From Catellatospora citrea (lineage in GTDB: Bacteria > Actinomycetota > Actinomycetes > Mycobacteriales > Micromonosporaceae), in the NCBI RefSeq assembly GCF_003610235.1, contig NZ_RAPR01000001.1, forward strand, positions 3,286,001 to 3,350,000: DNA of 64,000 bases, in the 5' to 3' direction. The first letter of the stretch is position 1, and every line of letters starts with the position of its first letter. Below are positions 8,553-17,488 of this stretch, one piece after another. Below the pieces are notes generated by a model. The model was given only the letters and a program-made list of their open reading frames with translations, did no database searches and had not been told where the DNA came from. A program made the position numbers and the translations under genes.

Positions 8553-9755
8553 CTATCCCGAGTGTCCGGCCGCGCTCCTGACGGCGGTCATCATCTGACC
8601 GACCGTGGCCGGCCAGGAGAACCGCGAGGCTTGCCTCAGCCCGGCCGATCGCATCTGTGCGCGCCGCGTCTCATCCGAGAAGACCTCGTGCAGTGCCGAC
8701 GCCAGATCGTCCTGTTCATCGAGCAGCAGTGCCGCCTCACCCGCGACCTCCGGCAGCGACGAGTTCCGGTACGTGACCACCGGGCAGCCCGATGCCATCG
8801 CCTCCAGGACGGGGAGCCCGAAACCTTCGTAGAGCGACGGGAAAACAAAGGCCACCGCGCCGCTGTAGAGCTCCACCAGCTCGTCGGTCGGGATGAACCC
8901 GGGCCGCAGTATGTCGGCGGCGTACGGCGACGTGTCCAGCAGCTGCCGCAGCGATCGCTGGGCACTCGCGTCGAAGGTCACGAAGTCCTTGCCCACCAGG
9001 ACCAGTTGACAGTCCCTCGTGGACCGTAGCCGGTGAAAGGCGTCGACCAGACCGACCACGTTCTTGCGGAAATCGACACCGCCCGTGTACAGCAGATACG
9101 GCTTCGTCACACCGTGCTTCGCCTGCGCGGTGCGCTCATCCGTGGGGGCGTACGCGGCGTTCGCGGCCAGGGGAGCCACCGAGACCCGGTCGGGCGGCAG
9201 CGCGGGCAGGTACGTCAGCAGGTCGCGGCGAGTGGCATCGGAGATCGCGATGACACGGTCGGCCCTCGCCAGCTGTCGAAGCTGCCACCGGTACAGGTAG
9301 GCCCGGAGATGCTCGCCGATCAGGCCCTTGACCCCCAGCCGCCGCAGTGCGGCCGGCGACGTCCCGGATCGGTAGTGCGCGGCGAAGATGAGCGGGATCA
9401 GGTCGTAGGCGATGGTCACCACCGGCGCCCCGGTCGGCACTCCGTTGGCGGAGTCCGGTTGGACGAAGACATCCAACCGATGTTCGCTGACGTCCAGTCG
9501 ACCGCCGGGCCGCAGGGTGTCGAGGGCGGCCCGGATCAACGGTTGCGTGGGAGGTGGCCCCAACGGGACCACCTCCCACGACAAGCCTTCGGGTAAGGAA
9601 AGCTCCTGCTCCGACGCCTCGTGGTCGTAGCGGAACAGCACGAGGCGATCGTCCGGAGCGAGCTCGATGGCCTTGAGGAGTTCGGTGACCACGACACCGA
9701 TGCCGCGGTACCGGTGATACGTCTGAAGCGGCCGGATGTCCAGGCCAACTCTCAT
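8553..9755 (-). CDS. Glycosyltransferase family 4
   Basis: 400 residues from the ATG at 9755, preceded by GGAGG; the TTG nine bases upstream lies too close to that site. GT-B fold. The N-terminal half has an HxxxGIG-like acceptor loop (YHRYRGIGVVVTELL), the centre has the GGVDFRKNVVGLVDAF donor-domain start, and the C-terminal half has PSLYEGFGLPVLEAMASGCP, the E-x7-E phosphate-binding motif of family 4. Retaining transfer from a nucleotide sugar in the cytoplasm is expected. Convergent with the heptose operon and downstream of gmd on the same strand, so probably part of the same glycan pathway. Donor and acceptor unknown. Confidence 0.88.
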   Translation of the reverse strand: MRVGLDIRPLQTYHRYRGIGVVVTELLKAIELAPDDRLVLFRYDHEASEQELSLPEGLSWEVVPLGPPPTQPLIRAALDTLRPGGRLDVSEHRLDVFVQPDSANGVPTGAPVVTIAYDLIPLIFAAHYRSGTSPAALRRLGVKGLIGEHLRAYLYRWQLRQLARADRVIAISDATRRDLLTYLPALPPDRVSVAPLAANAAYAPTDERTAQAKHGVTKPYLLYTGGVDFRKNVVGLVDAFHRLRSTRDCQLVLVGKDFVTFDASAQRSLRQLLDTSPYAADILRPGFIPTDELVELYSGAVAFVFPSLYEGFGLPVLEAMASGCPVVTYRNSSLPEVAGEAALLLDEQDDLASALHEVFSDETRRAQMRSAGLRQASRFSWPATVGQMMTAVRSAAGHSG

Positions 9756-9862
9756 CCGACTCAATCCTCCACGGTCGCCAGAAGGCGACCGACGAACCAG
9801 GGAAGCCCCGTCGGCCTTCGACTGGATTCGTTCATGACACCGAAACTCCGCCGGCCCCTGCC

Positions 9863-10858
9863 TTAGTGGACCTTGACGCTCTCGAGCTTCAGGTCGTTCT
9901 CGACCATCATCGTGATCAGCTCGGGGAAGGTGACTTCGGGCTCCCAGCCCAGCACCTTGCGGGCCTTTGTCGGGTCGCCGTGGAGCAGGTCGACCTCGGC
10001 CGGCCGCATGAAGCGGGGATCCTGCTTGACGTAAGGCGTCCAGTCGTCGATGCCGGCGGCCCGGAAGGCGTGGTCGAGCAGTTCCTGGATGGTGTGGGTC
10101 TCACCGGTCGCCAGCACGTAGTCATCGGGCTCGTCCTGCTGGAGCATGGCCCACATGCCCTTGACGTAGTCGCCGGCGAAACCCCAGTCGCGCTTGGAGT
10201 CGAGGTTGCCCAGGATGAGCGAGTCCTGCAGGCCGAGCTTGATCCGGGCCACGGAACTCGTGACCTTCCGGGTCACGAACTCGTGGCCGCGGCGGGGGGA
10301 CTCGTGGTTGAACAGGATGCCGCACGAGGCGTGCATGTTGTAGGACTCGCGGTAGTTGACGGTCATGTGGTGGGCGTATGCCTTGGCCACACCGTACGGG
10401 CTACGCGGGTGGAAGGGGGTCAGCTCGGTCTGCGGAGTCTCCCGGACCTGGCCGTAGAGCTCGCTGGTCGAGGCCTGGTAGAAACGGATCCTGCCCTTGC
10501 CCTCGTCGACGATGCGGATGGCTTCGAGCAGGCGGAGGGCGCCGAGACCCGTGATGTTGCCGGTGTGCTCGGGCTGGGTGAAGGAGAAGGCCACGAACGA
10601 AATGGCGGCGAGGTTGTAGACCTCGTCCGGCTGGCAGTAGGTGATGGCCTTGACGAGCGAGCTCATGTCGCCCAGGTCACCTTCGAGCAGCTCCACGGTC
10701 GGCAGCAACGTCTCAACCATCTTGAGCTTTGGATTGTTCTGCCCGCGAATCAATCCAAATACCTGATACCCCTTACTGATCAGGAGCTCTGACAGATAGA
10801 GTCCGTCCTGACCCGTAATACCAGTAATCAGGGCACGTTTCTGCGTTGCTGGTGCCAT
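9863..10858 (-). CDS. gmd: GDP-mannose 4,6-dehydratase
   Basis: 331 residues from the ATG at 10858, with AAGGAG about 12 bases upstream. It converts GDP-D-mannose to GDP-4-keto-6-deoxy-D-mannose, the entry to GDP-fucose, rhamnose and perosamine. Visible features: NAD(P)-binding GITGQDG at residues ~13-19, GLIRG, the catalytic SELYG Ser/Glu, [18 protein letters not shown] with catalytic Tyr and Lys, and the family-specific [16 protein letters not shown]. Length is slightly under the usual 340-370. The first ~100 bases of the gene are visibly lower in G+C than the rest. No GDP-4-keto-6-deoxymannose reductase is visible in the window. A GDP-heptose substrate, as for Campylobacter homologues, is conceivable. 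Confidence 0.93.
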   Translation of the reverse strand: MAPATQKRALITGITGQDGLYLSELLISKGYQVFGLIRGQNNPKLKMVETLLPTVELLEGDLGDMSSLVKAITYCQPDEVYNLAAISFVAFSFTQPEHTGNITGLGALRLLEAIRIVDEGKGRIRFYQASTSELYGQVRETPQTELTPFHPRSPYGVAKAYAHHMTVNYRESYNMHASCGILFNHESPRRGHEFVTRKVTSSVARIKLGLQDSLILGNLDSKRDWGFAGDYVKGMWAMLQQDEPDDYVLATGETHTIQELLDHAFRAAGIDDWTPYVKQDPRFMRPAEVDLLHGDPTKARKVLGWEPEVTFPELITMMVENDLKLESVKVH

Positions 10859-11082
10859 AGCTTGCCGGTTCTCCTTGTGCTTGATCGGTTGTCCCCTGCC
10901 CACCCGTCACGAGCAAAGAGCCTCGTCATGGTACGTGAAGACAAGTCACGTAGCCAACACTCGGCTTCCGCAGCCGGTGCACCACGGTGTATGGCCCCCA
11001 GGCGGGTCAAATGATCTTCAAGGGCCGCCGTCGCCAGTGTTCGATCTTGGACTTTTCCAGCGATCTTGAATACCGTGGCGCC

Positions 11083-11637
11083 ATGTCGGGCATCAGGATC
11101 TGGCTGTCCGCCACGGTCGAGACCGTCGACCTGGCCCGGCATGCCATGGGTGAAGTGCTCGGCATCGACGCCAACAAGATCGACGTCGGCCGCGAGCCCG
11201 CCGGGCGCCCCTTCGCCGTCGGCGTGGCCGGCCTGCACCTGGCCGTCAGCCACTGCGCGGACCTGGCGGCCGTGGCCGTCACGGAGCTCGGCCCGGTGGG
11301 CATCGACGTCGAGGCGGTGCGCGCACTCCCCGCCGCCGAGTTGGCGCGGCGCTGGTTCGCCGCGGCCGAGGCCGACTGGGTCGCCCGCCACCCCGGGGAC
11401 TTTCTGCCGCTGTGGACGCAGAAGGAGGCCGTCGGCAAGGCTCTCGGCGTCGGCCTGCGCGGCGGCGGCCTGCGCCGGCTCATGCCGTTGCCCCCGGCCG
11501 CGACGCTGACCGCGACGGTGCCGGGGCTGCCCTCGATGGCGGTGGCCGCGCGGATCCACGACGGGATCGTGCTCGGGCTCGCCTGCGACTCGGCAGCGGC
11601 GCTCGGCGCCCCGGTCACGGTCACGGTCGTCGACTGA
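11083..11637 (+). CDS. 4'-phosphopantetheinyl transferase superfamily protein
   Basis: 184 residues from the ATG at 11083. Sfp/AcpS superfamily enzymes move phosphopantetheine from CoA to a carrier-protein serine. The conserved motifs are present: AGRPFAV, LAVSHCAD (His), GIDVEAVRALP (Mg-binding Asp/Glu), and WTQKEAVGKALGVGLRGG (the W-x-x-K-E-A-x-x-K signature). It is shorter than Sfp (~225) and stands alone, divergent from gmd and convergent with the saccharopine dehydrogenase-like gene. No polyketide or peptide synthase lies in the window, so it probably serves carrier proteins encoded elsewhere. Confidence 0.88.
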   Translation: MSGIRIWLSATVETVDLARHAMGEVLGIDANKIDVGREPAGRPFAVGVAGLHLAVSHCADLAAVAVTELGPVGIDVEAVRALPAAELARRWFAAAEADWVARHPGDFLPLWTQKEAVGKALGVGLRGGGLRRLMPLPPAATLTATVPGLPSMAVAARIHDGIVLGLACDSAAALGAPVTVTVVD

Positions 11638-11644
11638 GCGCGTG

Positions 11645-11690
11645 CCCCCTCGGGCACATCCCGCCTGAGCGCGGGACATGCCCGAGGGGG
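11645..11690. terminator. Inverted repeat between convergent genes
   Basis: CCCCCTCGGGCA (11645-11656) pairs perfectly with TGCCCGAGGGGG (11679-11690), and CCCGC/GCGGG form an inner stem. It lies between the + strand phosphopantetheinyl transferase gene and the - strand saccharopine dehydrogenase-like gene, so it probably terminates both. Confidence 0.65.
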
Positions 11691-11702
11691 TACGTACGCC
11701 CG

Positions 11703-12965
11703 TCAGGCGGCGATCTGCTCGCGGGCCGCCTGGGTCACCGCCCGAAAGGGCTGCTGGTCACGCATGCCCCAGGGGGAGCCGTACGCCGTCAGCAGGTCCA
11801 GGAACGGCACCGGGTCCAGGGCCTCCGGCCCGAGCACGCCCTTGCCCTTCCACTCGCCCGCGGCCAGCAGCTCCAGCGCGACGACGGGGTTCACCGCGGT
11901 CTGCCACACCACCGCCTGGTGGCCGTATTCGCGCATGGACCACTCGTTGTCGACGACGTGGTAGAGGTACATCTCCTTGGGCCGGCCGTCGAGGCCCTTG
12001 CCCTTGACCCAGGTGCCCGCGCAGGTCTTGCCCTTCATCCGGGAGCCCAGTGTGGCGGGGTCGGGCAGCTGCGCGGCGAGCACGTCGCGCGGCGAGACCA
12101 TGACCGTCGACTGGCCGCCGCCGATGGCGATCGGCCTGGTGGAGTCGAGGCCGAGCTTGTGCACGGTCTTCAGGATCTCGATGAACTCGGTGCCGAGGCC
12201 GTACTTGAAGGTCACCCGCCTGGCGTCGACCCAGCGCGGGATGAGGAGCACCTCCTCGTGCTCCACGTTGACGCACTCGACCGGGCCGATGCCCTCGGGG
12301 AAGTCGAACACCTCGGGTTCGCTGAACGGGGCGGTGGTGAACCAGCCGCGGTCGCGTTCCCAGATGATCGGCGGGTTGAGGCACTCCTCGATGGTGGTCC
12401 AGATCGAGAACGACGGGGCGAAGTCGAAGCCCTCGACGGTGATGTTGGAGCCGTCCCGCACCCCGATCTCGTCGATCTCGGAGAAGAGGTGGTCGGCGGC
12501 GTAGCGGGCGAAGATGTCGGACAGGCCGGGTTCGACGCCGATGCCGACGAGCGCCAGCCGGTCGGCGGCCTCCCAGGCGACGGCCTTGCCGAACTGCTGC
12601 TCGCCGAGCATCACGCCGGTCTGGGCGTACGGGTCGGTCGGGTGCGGGCGGGACAGCGACATGGCCATGTCGAGGTAGTCCGCGCCCGCTGCGTACGCTC
12701 CGTCGAAGATCGGCATGACGAAGCGGGGGTCGACCGCGTTGAGCACGTGCGTGATGCCGTGCTCGCGGCACAACCGGGCGACGTCGTCGGCCGACGAGGC
12801 GTCGAGCCCCGCCGCGACGAACCGGTCGCCGAGCCCGGAAACGGCGCGTTGGGCGCGTTCCAGGGAGTAGTCGGCCACCACCATGAGCTGGAAGAAGTCA
12901 CGGCGAGCGGCGATGGCGGCTGCTGCACTGCCGACGCCACCAGCGCCGACCAGCAGGATACGCAT
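11703..12965 (-). CDS. Saccharopine dehydrogenase family protein
   Basis: 420 residues from the ATG at 12965, which opens the Rossmann fold (MRILLVGAGGVGSAAAAIAA; GxGGxG). The fold and the long central substrate domain match saccharopine dehydrogenases and the related carboxynorspermidine/carboxyspermidine dehydrogenases, which reduce or oxidise a secondary-amine link using NAD(P)H. It is the last gene of a - strand run headed by an FAD amine oxidase and flanked by polyamine transport genes, so a role in polyamine or lysine-derived amine metabolism is likely. An inverted repeat, CGTGGCA-GCGAA-TGCCACG, lies just upstream (12982-13000). Exact substrate unknown. Confidence 0.82.
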   Translation of the reverse strand: MRILLVGAGGVGSAAAAIAARRDFFQLMVVADYSLERAQRAVSGLGDRFVAAGLDASSADDVARLCREHGITHVLNAVDPRFVMPIFDGAYAAGADYLDMAMSLSRPHPTDPYAQTGVMLGEQQFGKAVAWEAADRLALVGIGVEPGLSDIFARYAADHLFSEIDEIGVRDGSNITVEGFDFAPSFSIWTTIEECLNPPIIWERDRGWFTTAPFSEPEVFDFPEGIGPVECVNVEHEEVLLIPRWVDARRVTFKYGLGTEFIEILKTVHKLGLDSTRPIAIGGGQSTVMVSPRDVLAAQLPDPATLGSRMKGKTCAGTWVKGKGLDGRPKEMYLYHVVDNEWSMREYGHQAVVWQTAVNPVVALELLAAGEWKGKGVLGPEALDPVPFLDLLTAYGSPWGMRDQQPFRAVTQAAREQIAA

Positions 12966-13072
12966 AAAAGTCCCTTCAACACGTGGCAGCGAATGCCACG
13001 AAACGACGTGATTCAAGTGTGTTCCCGGGTCCCCACAGGTTGATCACCAATGGGGACGGTGGGACGGCAGTG

Positions 13073-14485
13073 TCAGGAGTCGAAGCCCAGGCCGGCGTGG
13101 TCCAGCGTGCGCAGCCACAGGTTGCGGCGTCCCTGGTGCTCGTCGGCGCGGGCCAGCGACCAACGGGTCAACTGGATGCCGAGCGAGCGCAGCGGCTCGG
13201 GCGGCAGCGGCCAGGGCTTGGACCGTACGAAGTCCAGCCTGGTGCGCTCCGTGGACTGCCCCGCGAGGTGGTCGAGCATCACCTGCGCGCCGAAGCGGGT
13301 CGCGCCCACGCCCAGCCCGGTGTAGCCGGCCGCGTAGGCCAGCCGTCCGCCGAAGGCGGTGCCGAAGAAGGCGCAGAAGCGGGTGCAGGTGTCGATCACC
13401 CCGCCCCAGCTGTGCGTGAACCGCAGCCCTTCCAGCTGCGGGAACGTGGTGAAGAAGTGCTCGGCCAGCCGGGTGAAGGTGTCCTGGCGCTGTTCGAGGG
13501 TCGGCGCGATCCGGTTGCCGAAGTGGTAGATCGCGTCGTAGCCGCCGAACAGGATCCGGTTGTCCGCGGTGAGCCGGTAGTAGTGGAACTGGTTCGCCGA
13601 ATCGCCCAGCCCCTGCCGGTTACGCCAGCCCAGGTCACCGAGCTGTGCAGCGGTGAGCGGCTCGGTCATCAGGGCGTAGTCGTACACCGGGATCAGGTAG
13701 CGCTTGAGCTTGCGCACCAGCGGCCCGAAGGCGCTGGTGGCCAGCGCGACGCGGGCCGCCCTGACCTCGCCGTGCGGCGTGCGCAGCAGCAGGCCGTCGC
13801 GCCCGCTGCTCAGCCCGAGCACCGGGGTGCCCTCGTAGATGCGCACGCCCAGGGTCAGGCAGGCCTGCCGCAGGCCCCAGGCCAGCTTCGCCGGGTCGAC
13901 CATGGCCACCCGGTCGCGGTCCCACCAGCCGCCCAGGTAGGTGGGCGAGTCGACCTCGGCCCGGACCTGGTCGCGGTCGAACACCTCGGCGCGGTAACCC
14001 ATCGAGCGGGTCAGCTCGGCCGACTCGTGCAGCCAGTCCAGCTGGTACGGGGAGGTGGCCACCTCCAGTTCACCGGTGCGCTCGAAGTCGCAGTCGATGC
14101 CGTACCGGCTCAGTGTGTCCTCGATCTGGTCGAGGTTCTCCCGGCCGAGCCGTTCCAGCTCGGTGATCTCGTCCGGGAAGCGGTCCACCCCGTTGGCGAG
14201 CCCGTGCGTGAGGCTCGCGGAGCAGAATCCGCCGTTGCGTCCGGAGGCGGCGTGGCCGCACACCCCCGACTCCAGCACGACGACGTCGGTCGACGGGTCG
14301 CGCTCCTTGGCCAGCAGCGCCGTCCACAGGCCGCTGTAGCCGCCCCCGATGACTGCCAGCTGCGCGGTGGTCGCGCTGGTCAGCGGGGGCACGGGTGCCG
14401 GCCGGGAGGGCCGGTCCGTCCAGTACGGCGTCGGCGACGCATCTGACAGCGCCGACGCCCACAGTTTTGATCCTTTGGCCCGCAT
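13073..14485 (-). CDS. FAD-dependent amine oxidoreductase (DAO/PuuB-like)
   Basis: 470 residues from the ATG at 14485, chosen for the strong AAGGAGG site just upstream; the open frame continues 39 codons further without one. FAD-binding: AVIGGGYSGLWTALLAKE and VVVLESGVCGHAASGRNGGF, the GASGRNGG-type signature of gamma-glutamylputrescine oxidoreductase (PuuB) and other D-amino-acid-oxidase-fold flavoenzymes. The C-terminal YAAGYTGLGVGATRFGAQV closes the FAD site. With the potABC-like genes immediately downstream on the same strand after a hairpin, oxidation of a polyamine or its glutamyl conjugate is the likely role. Paralogous to the oxidase at 23978. Confidence 0.87.
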   Translation of the reverse strand: MRAKGSKLWASALSDASPTPYWTDRPSRPAPVPPLTSATTAQLAVIGGGYSGLWTALLAKERDPSTDVVVLESGVCGHAASGRNGGFCSASLTHGLANGVDRFPDEITELERLGRENLDQIEDTLSRYGIDCDFERTGELEVATSPYQLDWLHESAELTRSMGYRAEVFDRDQVRAEVDSPTYLGGWWDRDRVAMVDPAKLAWGLRQACLTLGVRIYEGTPVLGLSSGRDGLLLRTPHGEVRAARVALATSAFGPLVRKLKRYLIPVYDYALMTEPLTAAQLGDLGWRNRQGLGDSANQFHYYRLTADNRILFGGYDAIYHFGNRIAPTLEQRQDTFTRLAEHFFTTFPQLEGLRFTHSWGGVIDTCTRFCAFFGTAFGGRLAYAAGYTGLGVGATRFGAQVMLDHLAGQSTERTRLDFVRSKPWPLPPEPLRSLGIQLTRWSLARADEHQGRRNLWLRTLDHAGLGFDS

Positions 14486-14548
14486 GAGCCGATCTCCTCC
14501 TTCTACTACCGGGAAGCCTGATTTCAGCTTCTTTTTCCCTATAAATAT

Positions 14549-14569
14549 CCAGACAAACGAAATGTCTGG
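14549..14569. promoter_or_regulatory. Short palindrome in AT-rich promoter region of FAD oxidase gene
   Basis: CCAGACA-AACGAAA-TGTCTGG has perfect seven-base arms. It lies 64-84 bases upstream of the - strand oxidase start, in a conspicuously AT-rich stretch (about 14515-14580). The placement fits a regulator operator at the promoter. It could instead be a minor hairpin. Confidence 0.4.
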
Positions 14570-14579
14570 GAATACCAAA

Positions 14580-14631
14580 CGGCCGCCGAGCCGGCTCCCC
14601 ACGAATCAGGCGTGGGGCCGGTCGGCGGCCG
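14580..14631 (-). terminator. Hairpin downstream of the potABC-like operon
   Basis: Arms at 14580-14603 and 14611-14631 pair over about 21 positions with one bulge around a seven-base loop. Read on the - strand it follows the stop of the second permease gene by ten bases and is followed by TTTGG. It separates the transport operon from the upstream promoter region of the next - strand gene. Confidence 0.65.
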
Positions 14632-14640
14632 TCGGGTTTG

Positions 14641-15474
14641 CTAGGACGTCGCGGCGCGGCGGGCGGAGCGGCGACGGGTGCGCAGCTGGCCCGCGATGAC
14701 GAACGCGAACGAGATCAGGAACATCGCGGTGGCGATCGCGTTGACCTGCGGCGGGATGCCGCGCAGGTTCGAGCCCCAGATGAACATGGGGAAGGTGGTG
14801 TAGTCGCTGGTGCCGGTGACGAAGTTGGTGATGATGAAGTCGTCGAAGCTCAGCGAGAACGCCAGCAGGGCGGCGGCCACGATGCCGGGCAGCACGAGCG
14901 GCAGGATGACCAGACGGAACGCCTGCCACGGCGTCGCGTACAGGTCCATCGCCGCCTCCTGCAGCCTCGGATCCAGCCCGGCCAGCCGTGCCTTCACGGT
15001 GACCACTACAAACGATATGCAGAACATGACATGCGCGATCAGGATCGTCAAGAAGCCCATCGGGATCTGCAGCCCTATGAACAGGGTCAACAACGAGGTG
15101 CCCATGACGATTTCCGGGGTGGCCATCGGCAGGAAGATCAGCGTGTTGGTGGCGCCGCGACCGATGAACCGGTAGCGAACCAGGGCAAACGAGATCAAAG
15201 TGCCCAGGATGGTCGCGATCAGCGTCGCGCTCAGACCGACGTAGATGCTGCGCATCAGCGAGTCGCAGATGCCCGCCGCCCCGCAGATGTCGGTCCAGTT
15301 GTGCCAGGTGAAGTCGAACGTGGCGAAGTCCAGCACGTACGTCGTGTTGCGGCTGGCCGGCTGGTTGAACGACAGCAGCATGACCACGGCGATCGGCACG
15401 AACAGGTAGGCCAGCAGCACGAAACCGAGCAGCAGCACCCACTTCTCGGCGAGCCAGCGCCAGAACCCGTGCAT
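14641..15474 (-). CDS. Spermidine/putrescine ABC transporter permease (PotC-like)
   Basis: 277 residues from the ATG at 15474, which overlaps the TGA of the preceding permease gene (TGATG). Six membrane helices. The EAA loop reads EAAMDLYATPWQAFRLVILPLVLPGI, with the conserved E-A-A and G-x-x-x-x-x-x-x-x-x-L-P spacing (here LPLVLPG). A DDFIITNFVTG segment is typical of PotC. It forms the membrane channel with the adjacent PotB-like subunit. Confidence 0.92.
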   Translation of the reverse strand: MHGFWRWLAEKWVLLLGFVLLAYLFVPIAVVMLLSFNQPASRNTTYVLDFATFDFTWHNWTDICGAAGICDSLMRSIYVGLSATLIATILGTLISFALVRYRFIGRGATNTLIFLPMATPEIVMGTSLLTLFIGLQIPMGFLTILIAHVMFCISFVVVTVKARLAGLDPRLQEAAMDLYATPWQAFRLVILPLVLPGIVAAALLAFSLSFDDFIITNFVTGTSDYTTFPMFIWGSNLRGIPPQVNAIATAMFLISFAFVIAGQLRTRRRSARRAATS

Positions 15475-16397
15475 CAGACCACCTCCTCCGTGCCCGCGGT
15501 GCTGACGTAGACCGTCACCAGCACCAGGATCGTCACCATCAGCATCACCGACAGCGCGGACGCGATCGGATAGTCGTTGACCACCAGGAAGCGCGACTGG
15601 ATCACGCTGCCGATCATCTGCGTGTTCGGCCCGCCCAGCAGTTGGGCGTTGACGTAGTCGCCGGCCGCCGGGATGAACGTCAGCAGCGTGCCCGCGATGA
15701 CACCCGGCATGGACAGCGGCAGCGTCACGCGGAAGAAGCTGCGCACCGGCCCGTGGTACAGGTCGCGGGCCGCCTCCAGCAGCCGGGTGTCCAGCTTGTC
15801 GAGGCTGGCGTACAGCGGCAGCACCATGAACGGCAGGAAGTTGTAGACCAGGCCCGCGATCACCGCGAACTCGGTCGCCAGCAGCCGCCCGTCCGGCCCC
15901 AGGATGTGCACCCACTTCAGGAAGTCGACCACCGGCCCGCTGTCGGACAGGATCGCCTTCCAGGAGTAGGTGCGCACCAGGTAGCTGGTGAAGAACGGCG
16001 CGATCACGCCGACCAGCATCAGGTTCTTCCAGCGCCCGCCCTTGATCGCGATGGCGTACGCGAGCGGGTAGCCCAGCGCCACGCAGACCACCGTGGTGAT
16101 GAAGGCGTACCACAGCGAGCGCAGGAACTGGACGTGGAACATCTCCCACGCGTCGGCGTAGTTGGAGAACGCCCAGGTGAACGTGTAGCCGGTCTCGACC
16201 GAGCCGCTCGGGTCCCACAGGCTCGCCATGACCAGCTGGAACACCGGGTAGACGAAGAACACCGCGAGCCAGAGCAGGCCGGGCGCGAGCAGGGCGTACG
16301 GGATCCACCGCCGCCGCCGCATCCCGGCCGGCGGTTCGACCGGGATCTCGGTGGCGGCGGCGGGCGTGCCCGACGCCGTGGGCAGCAGGGCGGCCAC
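15474..16397 (-). CDS. Spermidine/putrescine ABC transporter permease (PotB-like)
   Basis: 307 residues with a ~30-residue hydrophilic N-terminus and six membrane helices. The EAA loop is LLEAARDLYHGPVRSFFRVTLPLSMPGV. The YSWKAIL and FIPAAGDYVNAQLLGG segments are typical of PotB, the first permease of polyamine importers. The gene ends in the stop shared with the start of the PotC-like gene and follows the ATPase gene by one base, so potA-B-C are co-transcribed in that order on the - strand. Confidence 0.92.
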   Translation of the reverse strand: MAALLPTASGTPAAATEIPVEPPAGMRRRRWIPYALLAPGLLWLAVFFVYPVFQLVMASLWDPSGSVETGYTFTWAFSNYADAWEMFHVQFLRSLWYAFITTVVCVALGYPLAYAIAIKGGRWKNLMLVGVIAPFFTSYLVRTYSWKAILSDSGPVVDFLKWVHILGPDGRLLATEFAVIAGLVYNFLPFMVLPLYASLDKLDTRLLEAARDLYHGPVRSFFRVTLPLSMPGVIAGTLLTFIPAAGDYVNAQLLGGPNTQMIGSVIQSRFLVVNDYPIASALSVMLMVTILVLVTVYVSTAGTEEVV

Positions 16398-16398
16398 G

Positions 16399-17484
16399 TC
16401 AGCTCCCCACGAGGAACGAGTGCGCGGGCGACCAGTGCACCGCCACCTCGGCCCCGGGCAGCGCCGGGTTCGCGATGCCGGAGTTGGGCACGAACACCGT
16501 CAGCTCGCTGCCCCACGGGGCGCGCACCAGGTACTGCGTGGAGACGCCGGTGAAGGACGCGTCGGTGACGACGCCCTGGACCACCGCGTGGCCCGAGGGC
16601 ACCGCGGCCAGGCCGTCGGCCAGGTGCAGCTTCTCCGGGCGTACGCCGAGCAGGGCCGTCCCGGAGGTGACCCGGCACCGCCCCGCGGGCACCGCGAGGC
16701 GGTTGCCGTGCGCGTCGACCGTGACGTGGCCGTCGGACTGCCCGGTGACCTCCGCCTTGATCAGGTTGGACTGGCCGAGGAAGTTGGCCACGAAGGCCGA
16801 GGCGGGGAACTCGTACATCTCCGCCGGCGCGCCCAGCTGCTCGATCCGCCCCGCCTGCATCACGGCCACGGTGTCGGCCATGGTCATGGCCTCCTCCTGG
16901 TCGTGTGTGACGTGCACGAAGGTGATGCCGACCTCGGTCTGGATGCGCTTGAGCTCGATCTGCATCTGGCGGCGCAGCTTCAGGTCGAGCGCGCCGAGCG
17001 GCTCGTCGAGCAGCAGCACCTCGGGCTGGTTGACCAGCGCCCGGGCCAGCGCCACCCGCTGCTGCTGCCCGCCGGACAGCTGCGCCGGGCGGCGCGTCCC
17101 GTACTGCCCCAACTGGACCAGGTCCAGCATCTCGGCGACCTTGCGGCGGGTGTCCGCTCGGTTCTCGCCCTTGCGGCGCAGGCCGAACGCCACGTTGTCC
17201 TCGACGCTCATGTGCGGGAACAGCGCGTAGCTCTGGAACACCGTGTTGACCGGCCGCTTGTAGGGGCGCATCCGGGTGATGTCCAGCCCGCCGAGCGTGA
17301 TCCGCCCGGCGGTCGGCTCCTCCAGACCCGCCACCATGCGCAGCGTGGTGGTCTTGCCGCAGCCCGACGCCCCGAGCAGCGCGAAGAACGAGCCGTCCGG
17401 AACGGTCAGGGTGAGGTCGTCGACGGCGGTGAACCCGCCGAACGTCTTGGTGACGTTCTCGATGCAGAGGTCCTGGTCGGTCAA
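16399..17484 (-). CDS. Polyamine ABC transporter ATP-binding protein (PotA-like)
   Basis: 361 residues. Walker A GASGCGKTT near residue 38, Q-loop, signature LSGGQQQRVALARAL near residue 133, Walker B VLLLDEP with the D-loop GALD, and switch His in VTHDQEEAMTMAD. The C-terminal ~120 residues are a TOBE regulatory domain (LLGVRPEKLHLADG). It powers the PotB/PotC channel. It lies four bases after the substrate-binding protein gene, giving the order binding protein, ATPase, permease, permease. Confidence 0.93.
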   Translation of the reverse strand: MTDQDLCIENVTKTFGGFTAVDDLTLTVPDGSFFALLGASGCGKTTTLRMVAGLEEPTAGRITLGGLDITRMRPYKRPVNTVFQSYALFPHMSVEDNVAFGLRRKGENRADTRRKVAEMLDLVQLGQYGTRRPAQLSGGQQQRVALARALVNQPEVLLLDEPLGALDLKLRRQMQIELKRIQTEVGITFVHVTHDQEEAMTMADTVAVMQAGRIEQLGAPAEMYEFPASAFVANFLGQSNLIKAEVTGQSDGHVTVDAHGNRLAVPAGRCRVTSGTALLGVRPEKLHLADGLAAVPSGHAVVQGVVTDASFTGVSTQYLVRAPWGSELTVFVPNSGIANPALPGAEVAVHWSPAHSFLVGS

Positions 17485-17488
17485 CCTG

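Noticed and set aside
11412..13043. 543-residue + strand frame opposite the saccharopine dehydrogenase-like gene
   Set aside because: It runs through the end of the phosphopantetheinyl transferase gene and a terminator and lacks any family motif; a codon-bias shadow.
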